DNA of 64,000 nt, taken from contig CAYPTY010000009.1 of the NCBI GenBank assembly GCA_964413935.1, positions 1-64,000 on the forward strand, written 5' to 3'. The stretch comes from CAYPTY01 sp964413935. GTDB taxonomy: Bacteria; Bacteroidota; Rhodothermia; Balneolales; Balneolaceae. Positions 8,769 through 17,626 of the stretch are shown here, piece by piece; the first letter of the stretch is position 1; every line of letters begins with the position of its first letter. The notes beneath the pieces were generated by a model, which searched no databases, was not told the origin of the DNA, and saw nothing but the letters and a program-made list of their open reading frames with translations. The position numbers and the translations under genes are program-made.

Positions 8769-10781
8769 ATGAAATCAACACTATTCAACAGGATGGGAAA
8801 GTCTCCTTTCCTGATCATTGCTACTGCTCTGTTTTTCGTGCTTTCATGCTCCAACAGCAAGCAGATCACAGATGTGGAATTTACCGCACCTGAAGTGGCT
8901 CCACTTAACGAAGCCGTTATTCCAAACCCCGATCCACGGGCAGACCTGAATGCCGGTCTCTTTGACGCCGAGGAAGTCCTCTGGAATTTAGAAACAATGG
9001 CTCAGCTTCAGCCACCTGCCGATTTTGTGGGTAAAACCAATTCAGATCTGGCATTCAAAGGTAACTACATCATTCAGGGTAATTATAATGGAGTCATAAT
9101 CTGGGATGCTACCGATCCCGTAAACCCGGTTATCGTTAAAGAATATGTTTGCCCTGCTTCACAAAGTGATGTATCCGTTTATGGAGACTTGCTGTTTGTT
9201 TCAGGTGAAGGCCTTGGAGGCCGACTGGATTGTGGCACCGAAGGGGTAAATGAAGCAGTTAGCGAAGATCGCCTGCGCGGTATTCGTATTTTCGATATTT
9301 CAGACATTGAAAATCCGGTTTATGTATCCAATGTACAGACCTGCCGAGGTTCACATACCCACTCTGTGCTGAAAGATCCTCAGGATGACGAAAATATATA
9401 TGTATATGTTTCCGGTTCTGCACCGGTTCGTCCGGAAGAAGAGCTGCCCGGCTGTACCTCTGTTGATCCCGATGAAGATCCGAATTCTGCCTTATTCAGA
9501 ATCGAAGTCATTAAAGTACCGCTTGATGCACCTGAGGAAGCCGCCATTGCAAGTTCGCCCAGAATTTTCGAAAACCTTACCAAAGCCCCTATTCATGGTT
9601 TAACCGATGCTGAAATAGCACGACTTCAGGAACTGCGCGATCAGGGCAGATTTCCTTTTGTGGTTGAAACGGCCGTTGGCCCATTCGTGCAGGTAGCGAG
9701 CAAGCGTCTGGTTGATCCACAGCTGGCGCGCATTGCCCAGGAAAATGGGCGCGAACAGCCTACTGCTGAAGACAGCACCTACCTTCGTGAAAATATTCAG
9801 GCGATTGTGGATGAACTGAGAGGAGTAAATAAGCAGGAAGGCGTAAGTCAGCCCGGCCCCGACCAGTGCCATGATATTACCCTCTACCCTGAAATTGGGC
9901 TTGCGGGCGGTGCCTGTGAAGGTTACGGCCTTTTACTTGATATCACCGATCCGGTTAACCCGGTTCGAATTGATGCCGTGGCGGATTCCAATTTCTCCTA
10001 CTGGCACTCAGCTACCTTTACCAATGATGGTGATGCTGTTCTATTCACAGACGAATGGGGCGGCGGCGGTGCACCAAAGTGCCAGGAAACAGATCCTTAT
10101 GAGTGGGGCGCCAATGCCATATTTACCATCAATGATGGTGAAATGGAATTCCAGAGTTACTACAAAATTCCCGGTGTGCAATCCGGACAGGAAAACTGTG
10201 TGGCTCACAACGGATCTATGATTCCAGTTCCGGGACGTGATATCATGGTTCAATCATGGTATCAGGGTGGTATCTCAGTCTTTGACTGGTCTGATCCCAA
10301 GAATCCCGTAGAGATTGCCTTCCAGGATCGCGGTCCGGTAAGTGCCGAGCGCTTCCAGATGGGCGGCAGCTGGTCGGTTTACTGGTATAACGGAATGATT
10401 GTAAGCTCAGAGATTGCCCGCGGACTGGACATCTTCAAGCTCAGTCCAAGTCCATGGATGACACAAAACGAGATCGATGCATCCAATACCGTTAAACTTG
10501 ACTACCTGAATGCTCAGGGACAGCCAAAATACACCTGGCCGGATACCTATGCCCTTGCCAAAGCCTACACGGATCAGCTGCATCGTGATCAGGCCCTGTC
10601 GGTGGACTCCATCACTATGATCCGTCAGCATATTGCCAATGCAGAAACCTATGGAGGCAAAACCTCATCAGAGATTTTGAATCAGCTTTCGGATGAACTC
10701 ACAGATATGGCAGCAGATTCCGGAGATCCGGATAAAGTGAGCAAACTCATTGATACCGTACGAAATCTGGCTTCAAGCTGA
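8769..10781 (+). CDS. LVIVD-repeat lipoprotein
   Basis: This is a 670-aa secreted protein with a lipoprotein signal (FLIIATALFFVLSCSNS). It contains LVIVD-type repeats predicted to form a beta-propeller, recognisable by recurring WDATDPVNPV, FDISDIENPV, LDITDPVNPV and FDWSDPKNPV turns. Several scattered cysteines (for example GGACEGYG and GAPKCQETD) could form disulfides. The C-terminal 120 residues are helical and outside the propeller. It follows the DUF305 gene by 33 bp and ends at a strong terminator, so the pair is probably one transcript. No enzymatic function can be assigned. Confidence 0.85.
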   Translation: MKSTLFNRMGKSPFLIIATALFFVLSCSNSKQITDVEFTAPEVAPLNEAVIPNPDPRADLNAGLFDAEEVLWNLETMAQLQPPADFVGKTNSDLAFKGNYIIQGNYNGVIIWDATDPVNPVIVKEYVCPASQSDVSVYGDLLFVSGEGLGGRLDCGTEGVNEAVSEDRLRGIRIFDISDIENPVYVSNVQTCRGSHTHSVLKDPQDDENIYVYVSGSAPVRPEEELPGCTSVDPDEDPNSALFRIEVIKVPLDAPEEAAIASSPRIFENLTKAPIHGLTDAEIARLQELRDQGRFPFVVETAVGPFVQVASKRLVDPQLARIAQENGREQPTAEDSTYLRENIQAIVDELRGVNKQEGVSQPGPDQCHDITLYPEIGLAGGACEGYGLLLDITDPVNPVRIDAVADSNFSYWHSATFTNDGDAVLFTDEWGGGGAPKCQETDPYEWGANAIFTINDGEMEFQSYYKIPGVQSGQENCVAHNGSMIPVPGRDIMVQSWYQGGISVFDWSDPKNPVEIAFQDRGPVSAERFQMGGSWSVYWYNGMIVSSEIARGLDIFKLSPSPWMTQNEIDASNTVKLDYLNAQGQPKYTWPDTYALAKAYTDQLHRDQALSVDSITMIRQHIANAETYGGKTSSEILNQLSDELTDMAADSGDPDKVSKLIDTVRNLASS

Positions 10782-10804
10782 AAAGCTTAACTTAGCAGTC
10801 TTTC

Positions 10805-10834
10805 AAAGGCGCCTCAACCGGGCGCCTTTTTTTT
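10805..10834 (+). terminator. Intrinsic terminator after the LVIVD gene
   Basis: AAAGGCGCC (10805-10813) pairs perfectly with GGCGCCTTT (10821-10829) around a 7-nt loop, followed by a run of T. It closes the DUF305-LVIVD transcript and separates it from the marR gene. Confidence 0.95.
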
Positions 10835-10875
10835 GTTCAAGAACTTTTTTTTGAGGCCAGGTTCAGCGAAATTAC

Positions 10876-11355
10876 ATGTCTATGGACGTTTTAAACATAC
10901 TTATCAAGATCCGGAAGATTGTGCGCTCACTGAACCTTGAATCCAAAGGAATTCAGAAAGACTTTGGCCTCAGCATAACCCAGCTGCTCTTTCTGGGCCA
11001 CCTGATGGGCAAGAAGGATTACCGGGCCACTCATAAAGAGATGATGGAGCTGCTGAGTTTGAACTCAAGCACCATCACCGGCATTTTGCAGCGCCTTCAG
11101 AAAAGAGGTTACGTTGCCCGTATTGAAAATGACAAAGACCGCAGGGTAAAAGATATAGTACTTACTGCTTCCGGAATCAAACTGATGGAAAACACTCCAA
11201 ATGTTCTGCACGAACGTTTATCCAAAAAACTAAAGCATCTCTCAACAGAGGATAAAATCCAAATTGATAAATCACTGGATATCATCATTTCAGCGATGGA
11301 AATCAATGATATGGACGCCTCACCTCTGCTCACCTCCGACGACCCCATAGATTAA
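10876..11355 (+). CDS. MarR-family transcriptional regulator
   Basis: This is a 159-aa winged-helix regulator. After an N-terminal helix comes the DNA-binding region (about residues 30-110), with the recognition-helix segment SLNSSTITGILQRLQKRGYVARIENDKDRRVKDIVLT typical of MarR proteins, then a C-terminal dimerisation helix. A second ATG two codons downstream is an alternative start. It lies 103 bp upstream of ablA on the same strand. MarR/GbsR-type regulators control osmoprotectant genes in other bacteria (EctR for ectoine, GbsR/CudC for choline), so it may control this island; that is inference. The short spacer before it contains an imperfect palindrome, GTTCAAGAAC, which could be an operator. 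Confidence 0.88.
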   Translation: MSMDVLNILIKIRKIVRSLNLESKGIQKDFGLSITQLLFLGHLMGKKDYRATHKEMMELLSLNSSTITGILQRLQKRGYVARIENDKDRRVKDIVLTASGIKLMENTPNVLHERLSKKLKHLSTEDKIQIDKSLDIIISAMEINDMDASPLLTSDDPID

Positions 11356-11419
11356 TCTTAAGTTTACAGAGCCTTAACGACACCTTAATAATTGAATAGT
11401 TTCTGTAGAACATAATCTT

Positions 11420-11427
11420 TATCTTTG
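11420..11427 (+). promoter_or_regulatory. -7 promoter box upstream of ablA
   Basis: TATCTTTG matches the superphylum -7 consensus TAnnTTTG exactly. It predicts transcription starting near 11434, which would exclude the GTG at 11429 as start codon and favour ATG 11459. A TTG at 11392-11394 is 25 nt upstream, longer than the usual spacing, so the -33 element is weak. Two CCTTAA direct repeats 11 bp apart (11372 and 11383) lie just upstream and could be a regulator site. Confidence 0.5.
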
Positions 11428-11458
11428 GGTGTCATCAAAATCAACACCAACTACAGAG

Positions 11459-12931
11459 ATGCTATACTCAGAGAAAGACTTTTCAACTATAGAGAGCGCT
11501 GAACAATTCAGTGACCTGCCGGAGAGTATCCGCGGGCTTAATACCCTTGAAGATCTGGAGGAACTCGAAATACCGGATCACATCAAAGAGTTTATTCTAC
11601 CAGAACAGATCAAACACCGGCATTTTGATAAAAGCGAGTTCTGGAAAAAGATACCGGCCTTCAAGGATGTAAGTGAGGAAGAATTCCTGGATGTGAAATT
11701 CCAGAACCGCAATACCGTGCGAAATGTGGCAAAGCTGGAAAAACTGTTCAAAGATATTGTAGATCCTGAATTTCTGGATGAAGTGAAGAAAGGAATGGAG
11801 AAAGCTCCGATGAACATGAGTATCTCTCCGTACATTCTGGCACTCATCGACTGGGAGAATCCCTATGATGATCCCCTCAGCATACAATTTATTCCGGTTT
11901 ACTCCCGTTTTCAGCCCGATCACCCGAAACTGACACTGGATTCACTGGGCGAGCAGAAGGACGCCCCGGTCGATGGACTGGTTCACCGCTACTTCGACAA
12001 AGTACTGTTCCTTCCGCTGGATGTATGCCCGGTATTCTGCCGCTTCTGCACACGCAGTTATGCCATTGGCGGCGATACAGAAACGGTAGATAAAGTGCGC
12101 TTCCGGAATGCGCCTAACAAATGGAAGAAGGCCTTTGCCTACATCGCCTCGCGCCCTGAAATTGAAGATGTGGTGGTATCCGGTGGCGATTCCTACATGC
12201 TTAAACCCAATCGTCTCAAACTGATTGGTGAGATTTTATTAGATATCCCGCACATTCGCCGTATCCGCTTTGCATCCAAAGGACCGGCTGTGATGCCCAT
12301 GAAAATCCTGACCGATGAAAAATGGACTCAGGCGCTGGTCGACATTACCAATCTTGGAAAAGAAAAAGGCAAAGAAGTGGCCCTGCACACCCACTTCAAC
12401 AGCGCCAACGAAATTACAGACATTACGCGGCGTGCCATGCTGCATCTCTTCAAAAAAGGGGTGAAAGTGAGAAACCAGAGCGTGCTCATCAACCGGGTGA
12501 ATAACAAGCCTGAACAGATGATTCATCTGGTGCGCAAACTGTCGTACATGAATGTACAGCCTTATTACGTATATCAGCATGATATGGTAAAGGGTACCGA
12601 AGACATGCGGACCAGCATCAAAGAAGCCATTGAGCTCGAAAAAGCAGTACGCGGGGTAACCGCCGGCTTCAATACTCCCCTCTTCATTACCGATGCTCCA
12701 GGTGGCGGAGGTAAACGCGTAGTGCACAGCATGGAGCATTACGATACAAAATCAGGTATCTCGGTTTACCGCAGCCCAAGCGTGGATGACGATAAGGTTT
12801 TCCTTTATTTTGATCCTCTTCATAGTCTTAGCAAAGAAGGACGCAAGCTGTGGGATGATCCTGTGAATCATGAAATCCTGATACAGGAAGCGATTGAGAA
12901 ATCAGGTTATGCTGATCTGACCATCGCCTGA
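11459..12931 (+). CDS. ablA: L-lysine 2,3-aminomutase (AblA/KamA radical SAM family)
   Basis: It interconverts L-lysine and L-beta-lysine using S-adenosylmethionine, a 4Fe-4S cluster and PLP. In the 490-aa protein the radical SAM cysteines are C190, C194 and C197 (CPVFCRFC), and the PLP-binding lysine is K419 in the KamA-specific motif PGGGGK. It is longer than the ~416-aa clostridial enzyme, with an N-terminal extension. ATG 11459 is preferred over an in-frame GTG at 11429 because of the promoter box at 11420. The symporter starts 3 bp after its stop and ablB follows, the pairing that marks N-epsilon-acetyl-beta-lysine synthesis. A glutamate 2,3-aminomutase is the main alternative, but the ablB partner argues for lysine. 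Confidence 0.9.
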   Translation: MLYSEKDFSTIESAEQFSDLPESIRGLNTLEDLEELEIPDHIKEFILPEQIKHRHFDKSEFWKKIPAFKDVSEEEFLDVKFQNRNTVRNVAKLEKLFKDIVDPEFLDEVKKGMEKAPMNMSISPYILALIDWENPYDDPLSIQFIPVYSRFQPDHPKLTLDSLGEQKDAPVDGLVHRYFDKVLFLPLDVCPVFCRFCTRSYAIGGDTETVDKVRFRNAPNKWKKAFAYIASRPEIEDVVVSGGDSYMLKPNRLKLIGEILLDIPHIRRIRFASKGPAVMPMKILTDEKWTQALVDITNLGKEKGKEVALHTHFNSANEITDITRRAMLHLFKKGVKVRNQSVLINRVNNKPEQMIHLVRKLSYMNVQPYYVYQHDMVKGTEDMRTSIKEAIELEKAVRGVTAGFNTPLFITDAPGGGGKRVVHSMEHYDTKSGISVYRSPSVDDDKVFLYFDPLHSLSKEGRKLWDDPVNHEILIQEAIEKSGYADLTIA

Positions 12932-12934
12932 TCC

Positions 12935-14350
12935 ATGCATCTTGCGGATTATATCGTATTCGGGATTTACTTTTCCGCAATCCTCTATGTAGGGTTCTAC
13001 TTTTTTAACCGAAACGATACCAAAGAGGACTTTTATGTGGGCGGGCGTAGTATCGGGCCCGGCCACGTCGGATTATCCATTGCTGCAACCGATGTTGGTG
13101 GTGGCTTTTCCATCGGCCTGGGCGGTTTGGGTTTCACCATGGGACTGGCCGGCAGCTGGCTGCTGTTTACCGGCTTGGTTGGCGCCTGGCTCGCTGCTGT
13201 CTTTACGGTACCCAAACTTAAAAAACTGGACATGGAAAAGGGGATGCTCACCTTCCCTGATTTCCTCACTCTAAAATTCAATAAAACGGTTGGAATGATC
13301 GCAGCTGTCATTTCAGCTATCGGCTATCTGGGCTTTACTTCCGGACAAATCCTGGCCGGAGGAAAACTGGCTGCCGGAAGCGTCTTTTCTGATATCACCA
13401 CCTACGACCCTCTACAGTTTTCGCTGGTGGTAATGGGAGTAATTGTGATTTTCTACACCGTGCTTGGCGGTTTGAAGGCTGTGGTCTACACCGACACCTT
13501 TCAGTGGATTATTCTACTGTTCGGACTCATATTCCTCGGCATTCCCTTTGCTTTTGTTGAACTGGGAGGATGGGAGTCGATTGCGGCCTCTCTGCCCGAA
13601 GGACATCTCTCACTGACCAATGTGAGTGCAGGAACCATCGTAAACTGGGCAGTTTCCATCATCCCCATCTGGTTTATTGCAATGACCCTCTATCAACGTG
13701 TGTATGCCTCGCCCACGGTTAAGGATGCCAAAAAAGCTTTTTTCATTGCCGGAATTTTTGAGTACCCCTTTATGGCTTTTTCCGGTGTAATTCTGGGGAT
13801 GCTGGCCCGGGTAGCTTTTCCGGAAGCGGATGCCGAAACCGCTCTTCCTCTGCTGCTCAGTGATGTGCTTCCCATCGGAATCGCAGGTTTTGTGCTGGCT
13901 GCCTATTTTTCTGCGGTGATGTCGACCGCAGACAGCTGCCTGATTGCTTCATCAGGCAACATCCTCAATGATGTGCTGATCCGCTACTTCCGCCATTATT
14001 CCGATCAGACGGTAATCCGCATTTCCCAGGGTATCACTTTTGTGACGGGTGTCGCAGCCTTTCTGCTGGCCAGCTACTTTACCTCCGTCCTCGATCTCAT
14101 CCTTCAGTCCTATGCCTTTATGGTTTCCGGATTGCTGGTTCCTACCCTGGCCGGATATTTCACAAAGAAGCGTAGTTCCCTGGCAGCCATTCTCAGCATG
14201 CTGTTTGGCGGCGGACTCACACTTTCGTTGAATTTTAAACCCATCGGTATCCCCTTCAATCTGGATCCAACCCTGTTTGGGATCCTGTTATCTTTGGTTG
14301 TTTACGTGCTCACTTATCAAATCAGCAAAAACCTTGGCCGACAAAATTGA
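12935..14350 (+). CDS. Sodium:solute symporter (SSS family)
   Basis: This is a 471-aa integral membrane protein with about 13 hydrophobic segments. It shows SSS family features: an N-terminal DFYVGGRSIGP motif, a glycine-rich second helix region (GGGFSIGLGGLGFTMG), and MSTADSCLIASSGNILNDV in the Na2-site helix near residue 330. SSS proteins use the Na+ gradient to import amino acids, sugars, vitamins or betaines. The substrate cannot be read from sequence. It lies between ablA (3 bp) and ablB (overlap), so uptake of lysine or a compatible solute is a reasonable inference. Confidence 0.88.
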   Translation: MHLADYIVFGIYFSAILYVGFYFFNRNDTKEDFYVGGRSIGPGHVGLSIAATDVGGGFSIGLGGLGFTMGLAGSWLLFTGLVGAWLAAVFTVPKLKKLDMEKGMLTFPDFLTLKFNKTVGMIAAVISAIGYLGFTSGQILAGGKLAAGSVFSDITTYDPLQFSLVVMGVIVIFYTVLGGLKAVVYTDTFQWIILLFGLIFLGIPFAFVELGGWESIAASLPEGHLSLTNVSAGTIVNWAVSIIPIWFIAMTLYQRVYASPTVKDAKKAFFIAGIFEYPFMAFSGVILGMLARVAFPEADAETALPLLLSDVLPIGIAGFVLAAYFSAVMSTADSCLIASSGNILNDVLIRYFRHYSDQTVIRISQGITFVTGVAAFLLASYFTSVLDLILQSYAFMVSGLLVPTLAGYFTKKRSSLAAILSMLFGGGLTLSLNFKPIGIPFNLDPTLFGILLSLVVYVLTYQISKNLGRQN

Positions 14351-15170
14351 ACATATCGGCAAATCCCTTATTCAGCATGGTAAGCTGAATAACCGGATTT
14401 ATCTGATGAAACTGCATGCAGATGACGCATCCGGAATGCCTGAAGCATTAATAAAACGGGCTGAGGATGAGGCGTACACCAAAATATTCGCGAAAATCCC
14501 GGAGTATTTGTCACCCTCATTCCTGGATGCCGGTTACCGGGTTGAGGCGCGCATCCCTGGTTTTTATATGGGTTCAATTGAGGCTGTTTTTTTAGCCTAT
14601 TATACCGATAAGGAGCGGGCAAAAATCCAAACGGATACCAAGCATACCATCACGGATGTGCTCAGAATCAGTTTAAGTGCTGATCAACCTGAAGAGAGGG
14701 CCGAACATGAGGGACTAATATTCAGACAGCTGAAAAGTGATGATTTGAATGATCTTGCCGACCTGTACAGCAAGGTATTCGAAGTTTATCCCTTTCCCAT
14801 TTTCGATCCGGATTTTCTCCAATCCTGCATGGACAGCCACGTACGCTACTTTGGCTGTTTTGAGGATGGAAACCTGATTGCTGCTTCCTCGGCTGAAATG
14901 GATCAGGAATCAGCCAATGCGGAGATGACCGATTTTGCCACCCATCCTGATCACCGGGGCCGGAACCTGTCCCTTAGTTTGCTTCAGCTGATGGAGCGGG
15001 AAATGCCCGGCTTCGGCATAAAGACCCTTTACACCATTGCCCGCGCCACATCCTACGGAATGAATAAGACCTTCGGAAGAATGGAATATGCTTTTGCAGG
15101 TACACTGCTTCAGAATACCCTCATTGGCGAAGAAATCGAGCACATGAATGTCTGGTATAAAAAGCTTTAA
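14334..15170 (+). CDS. ablB: Beta-lysine N6-acetyltransferase (AblB, GNAT)
   Basis: AblB acetylates beta-lysine to N-epsilon-acetyl-beta-lysine, a compatible solute. The frame also opens at 14277, but family N termini look like DKIE-IG-SLIQHG--N-R-YLMKL, so TTG 14334 (giving M-ADKIEHIGKSLIQHG) is preferred. It overlaps the symporter stop by 17 bp, indicating coupled translation. The 278-aa protein has the AblB-specific N-terminal half (RIYLMKL, then a GYRVEARIPGFYMG segment) and a C-terminal GNAT fold with acetyl-CoA loop HPDHRGRNLSLSLLQL. Together with ablA it makes a specific two-gene signature. The TTG start is an inference. Confidence 0.88.
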   Translation: MADKIEHIGKSLIQHGKLNNRIYLMKLHADDASGMPEALIKRAEDEAYTKIFAKIPEYLSPSFLDAGYRVEARIPGFYMGSIEAVFLAYYTDKERAKIQTDTKHTITDVLRISLSADQPEERAEHEGLIFRQLKSDDLNDLADLYSKVFEVYPFPIFDPDFLQSCMDSHVRYFGCFEDGNLIAASSAEMDQESANAEMTDFATHPDHRGRNLSLSLLQLMEREMPGFGIKTLYTIARATSYGMNKTFGRMEYAFAGTLLQNTLIGEEIEHMNVWYKKL

Positions 15171-15217
15171 AAAGAGGCTTCTTCTCCGTTTATTGGGTTC
15201 ACTAAAAATCCTTTTTT

Positions 15218-16192
15218 ATGCAACTACCGGTAAGTCAAAACAGTCAGCCCGACAGCAGTATCGTTGAGATAGATTCCACGGTGCTCGACATTCCAAACCC
15301 GACGGATTACTCCGCTTCCGAAATCTTTACCTACATCGTCGATTTTCTTCAGGTCACCTTATTCAAGATTCAGGATACGCCGGTCACCTTTATGTCGGTT
15401 ATCATCTTTGTGCTTTTTCTGGTGGGCTTTACATTCATGGCCTCCTTTGCAAAGCGCATACTGAATAACCGGGTGCTGCCGAAATTTATCAAAGACAGCG
15501 GCTTGAGATACACCCTGTCTCGCATGACTCAATATGTGATTGTGGTGATCGGGGTATTTGTATCCCTTCAGTTTCTGGGAATTGATCTTACCGGTCTGGC
15601 CGTAATCTTTGGTTTTCTGTCGGTTGGTATTGGTTTTGGCCTACAGAACATCACATCCAATTTTATTTCAGGCCTCATTGTGTTATTTGAACGGCCCATC
15701 AGTGTTGGCGACCGTGTGATCGTAAATGACATTGAAGGAGATGTAGAGGAAATCAACATTCGCTCTACAACCGTCAAATCATTGAATAATATTTCTGTCA
15801 TTGTACCGAATTCAGAATTTGTTTCGATGAGTGTAGTCAATTATTCACACGGCGATACCACCTTTCGGATTGTATTGGATGTTGGAGTTTCTTATGGTTC
15901 TGACCTGGATACAGTACTGAAAGCCATGAAAGAGGTCGCTGAGGAGAATGCCAAGGTTCTTAAAAACCCTCCGCCCGATGTGCATCTGCGCAGTTTTGGA
16001 GATTCAGCCTGGAATATGAAATTACTGGTCACCATAAGTGATGTGAAAGAAAAGTATTCCGTAATGAATGAACTGAACCAGGGTATCGTGCGTAAGTTCA
16101 AGGAATACGGCATCGAGATTCCATTTCCACAGAGAGATATCAACTTCAGAAATGCCATGCCCGAGCCACCAGGCAAATCACAAGATTCCTGA
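15218..16192 (+). CDS. MscS-family small-conductance mechanosensitive channel
   Basis: This is a 324-aa membrane protein: a 55-residue N-terminal tail, three or four hydrophobic segments (about residues 60-155), and the MscS beta domain. The pore-lining helix is glycine/alanine rich (LAVIFGFLSVGIGFGLQNITSNFISGL), followed by the diagnostic FERPISVGDRV motif and the C-terminal alpha/beta vestibule. MscS channels release solutes on hypo-osmotic shock. It follows ablB by 47 bp on the same strand, so it would complement solute accumulation with solute release. It may be co-transcribed, as no terminator is evident in the gap. Confidence 0.93.
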   Translation: MQLPVSQNSQPDSSIVEIDSTVLDIPNPTDYSASEIFTYIVDFLQVTLFKIQDTPVTFMSVIIFVLFLVGFTFMASFAKRILNNRVLPKFIKDSGLRYTLSRMTQYVIVVIGVFVSLQFLGIDLTGLAVIFGFLSVGIGFGLQNITSNFISGLIVLFERPISVGDRVIVNDIEGDVEEINIRSTTVKSLNNISVIVPNSEFVSMSVVNYSHGDTTFRIVLDVGVSYGSDLDTVLKAMKEVAEENAKVLKNPPPDVHLRSFGDSAWNMKLLVTISDVKEKYSVMNELNQGIVRKFKEYGIEIPFPQRDINFRNAMPEPPGKSQDS

Positions 16193-16225
16193 CCTTGGGG
16201 TGAATGTTCTGATCTTATTTTTCCT

Positions 16226-16233
16226 TACCTTTG
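16226..16233 (+). promoter_or_regulatory. Possible -7 box upstream of the DUF411 gene
   Basis: TACCTTTG fits TAnnTTTG exactly and lies 76 bp before the DUF411 start codon. No convincing -33 TTG sits at the right distance, so this is a weak call. Confidence 0.3.
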
Positions 16234-16308
16234 ACTGGCCCGAGATAATAATTCTGGGTAATCAATCTCAGGGTGCAACTTAAATAAAATCAGTAAGCGC
16301 TATTCATC

Positions 16309-16848
16309 ATGAGCAACAATCAAATTTTGATTGCGGGAACATTAATGACCTTCATTTTTGCAGGTATTCTTTTCTGGCCGAGAGAGGAACCAGGTGTTAA
16401 AGACGGGCCAAATCTTCCGGCACCAAAAGTAGAAAACACACTTCACAGTACCGCCAACCCCGAAGCAGTGAAGATAACCATGTACAAGAATCCGGGATGC
16501 GGATGCTGCACCAAATGGGCCAAGCACATGGTTTCAGAAGATTCTTTTGAGGTCCGGGAAATTGCAGCACCTAACATTTATGATATCAAAGCGGAGGCGG
16601 GTATACCGCGCGAATTGAGCTCCTGTCATACCGCAAAAGTCGGGGGATATTTTGTGGAAGGCCATGTTCCTATGGAGCAGGTACAGCGCCTGCTCGACGA
16701 ACAGCCGGATGCCATCGGCCTCACTGTTCCCGGTATGCCGATTGGATCCCCTGGAATGGAAGTGGAAGGCAGAAATCCTGCACCCTACGATGTACTGCTG
16801 ATTCGTAAAGATGGCAGTACTGAAGTCTTTGCAAGCTACAATAAATGA
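16309..16848 (+). CDS. DUF411 metal-binding protein, membrane anchored
   Basis: This is a 179-aa protein with one N-terminal hydrophobic segment (residues 5-23) that should anchor it facing the periplasm. The DUF411 domain follows, with the cysteine cluster NPGCGCCTKWAKHM (C64, C66, C67) and a further Cys-His pair in SSCHTAKVGGYFVEGHVP. DUF411 proteins often sit beside copper-resistance genes, so copper or another soft metal is the likely ligand; that is family knowledge plus inference. It is the third possibly copper-related periplasmic protein in the window, with DUF305 and SodC. It is followed by two small genes with short gaps. Confidence 0.87.
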   Translation: MSNNQILIAGTLMTFIFAGILFWPREEPGVKDGPNLPAPKVENTLHSTANPEAVKITMYKNPGCGCCTKWAKHMVSEDSFEVREIAAPNIYDIKAEAGIPRELSSCHTAKVGGYFVEGHVPMEQVQRLLDEQPDAIGLTVPGMPIGSPGMEVEGRNPAPYDVLLIRKDGSTEVFASYNK

Positions 16849-16901
16849 TTTTTACCTCGCATCAGTTGTATAACTGATGACCTACATCCAAAGCATTCAA
16901 C

Positions 16902-17297
16902 ATGTCTGAAGACAACCGATATCGGATTGTGGAAGAAGACCGGGGATTGCGTGTTGAATTAAATTCAACGATAACCGCGAGTCTGCTGATTCGAGCAAAT
17001 AAGGCCTTGCTTAGCCATGAAACCTTCGAGGATAAAAAGTATCAGTTATGGGATTTCTCAGAGGCCAGCAATCTTGACCTGGATTCAGAATCTATTCGTC
17101 AGCTTGCCATACAGGATGCAGAAGGTGCACGCCTGAATCCCGATATGATTGTGTTACTGGTTGGACCCAACCAGCTTGTGAATGGCGTTTCGAAAATTTA
17201 TAATTTGTATTCACAGGTTTGGGATGCACTCAACAGCCACACCTTTCCAAGTGTAGAGGAAGCAAGGAACTGGATCCACACTCATATTGAAGCTTAA
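16902..17297 (+). CDS. Hypothetical protein, possible SpoIIAA/STAS-like fold
   Basis: This 131-aa soluble protein has no signal peptide or membrane segment. Its pattern (YRIVEEDRGLRVELNST, then a helix, then KKYQLWDFSEASNLDLDSESIRQLA and MIVLLVGPNQLVNGVSKIYNLYSQVW) resembles short SpoIIAA-like/STAS proteins found in marine bacteria. The match is structural in feel rather than motif based, so no function is assigned. It starts 53 bp after the DUF411 gene and ends 11 bp before a GNAT-like gene, suggesting one operon. Confidence 0.75.
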   Translation: MSEDNRYRIVEEDRGLRVELNSTITASLLIRANKALLSHETFEDKKYQLWDFSEASNLDLDSESIRQLAIQDAEGARLNPDMIVLLVGPNQLVNGVSKIYNLYSQVWDALNSHTFPSVEEARNWIHTHIEA

Positions 17298-17308
17298 ACA
17301 CAGACACC

Positions 17309-17590
17309 ATGCAGGTACATCATTCAGAAGAAAACAGTAAGGGGCGATTTTATCTGGGCGACGAAGATGATTTTGATGCCGAAATGACCTATTCCAAAGC
17401 GGGTAAAAACACCATGATCATCGACCATACCGGTGTACCTGACCGGAATCGGGGCAAGGGTTACGGAAAAAAGCTGGTGCAGGCAGGTGTAGACTTTGCA
17501 AGAGAAAAGGGCATGAGAGTGATTCCCCTCTGCCCTTTTGCCAAGCGGGTCATCGAGAAGGATGAAAGCCTGCAGGACGTTTTGAAATAA
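17309..17590 (+). CDS. Small GNAT-like N-acetyltransferase (COG2388 type)
   Basis: This 93-aa protein is the whole length of the short COG2388/YjdJ-like GNAT family. It has the acetyl-CoA loop in VPDRNRGKGYGKKLVQAGVDFAREKG (about residues 48-73) followed by VIPLCPFAKRVIEKD, the characteristic family end. Substrates of this family are unknown. It is probably translated with the preceding gene (11-bp gap) and converges on the serine hydrolase gene, with 36 bp between stops. Confidence 0.88.
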   Translation: MQVHHSEENSKGRFYLGDEDDFDAEMTYSKAGKNTMIIDHTGVPDRNRGKGYGKKLVQAGVDFAREKGMRVIPLCPFAKRVIEKDESLQDVLK

Positions 17591-17626
17591 GTAACTATCA
17601 GAAGGTATTTTGCCTTAAGCCTATTG

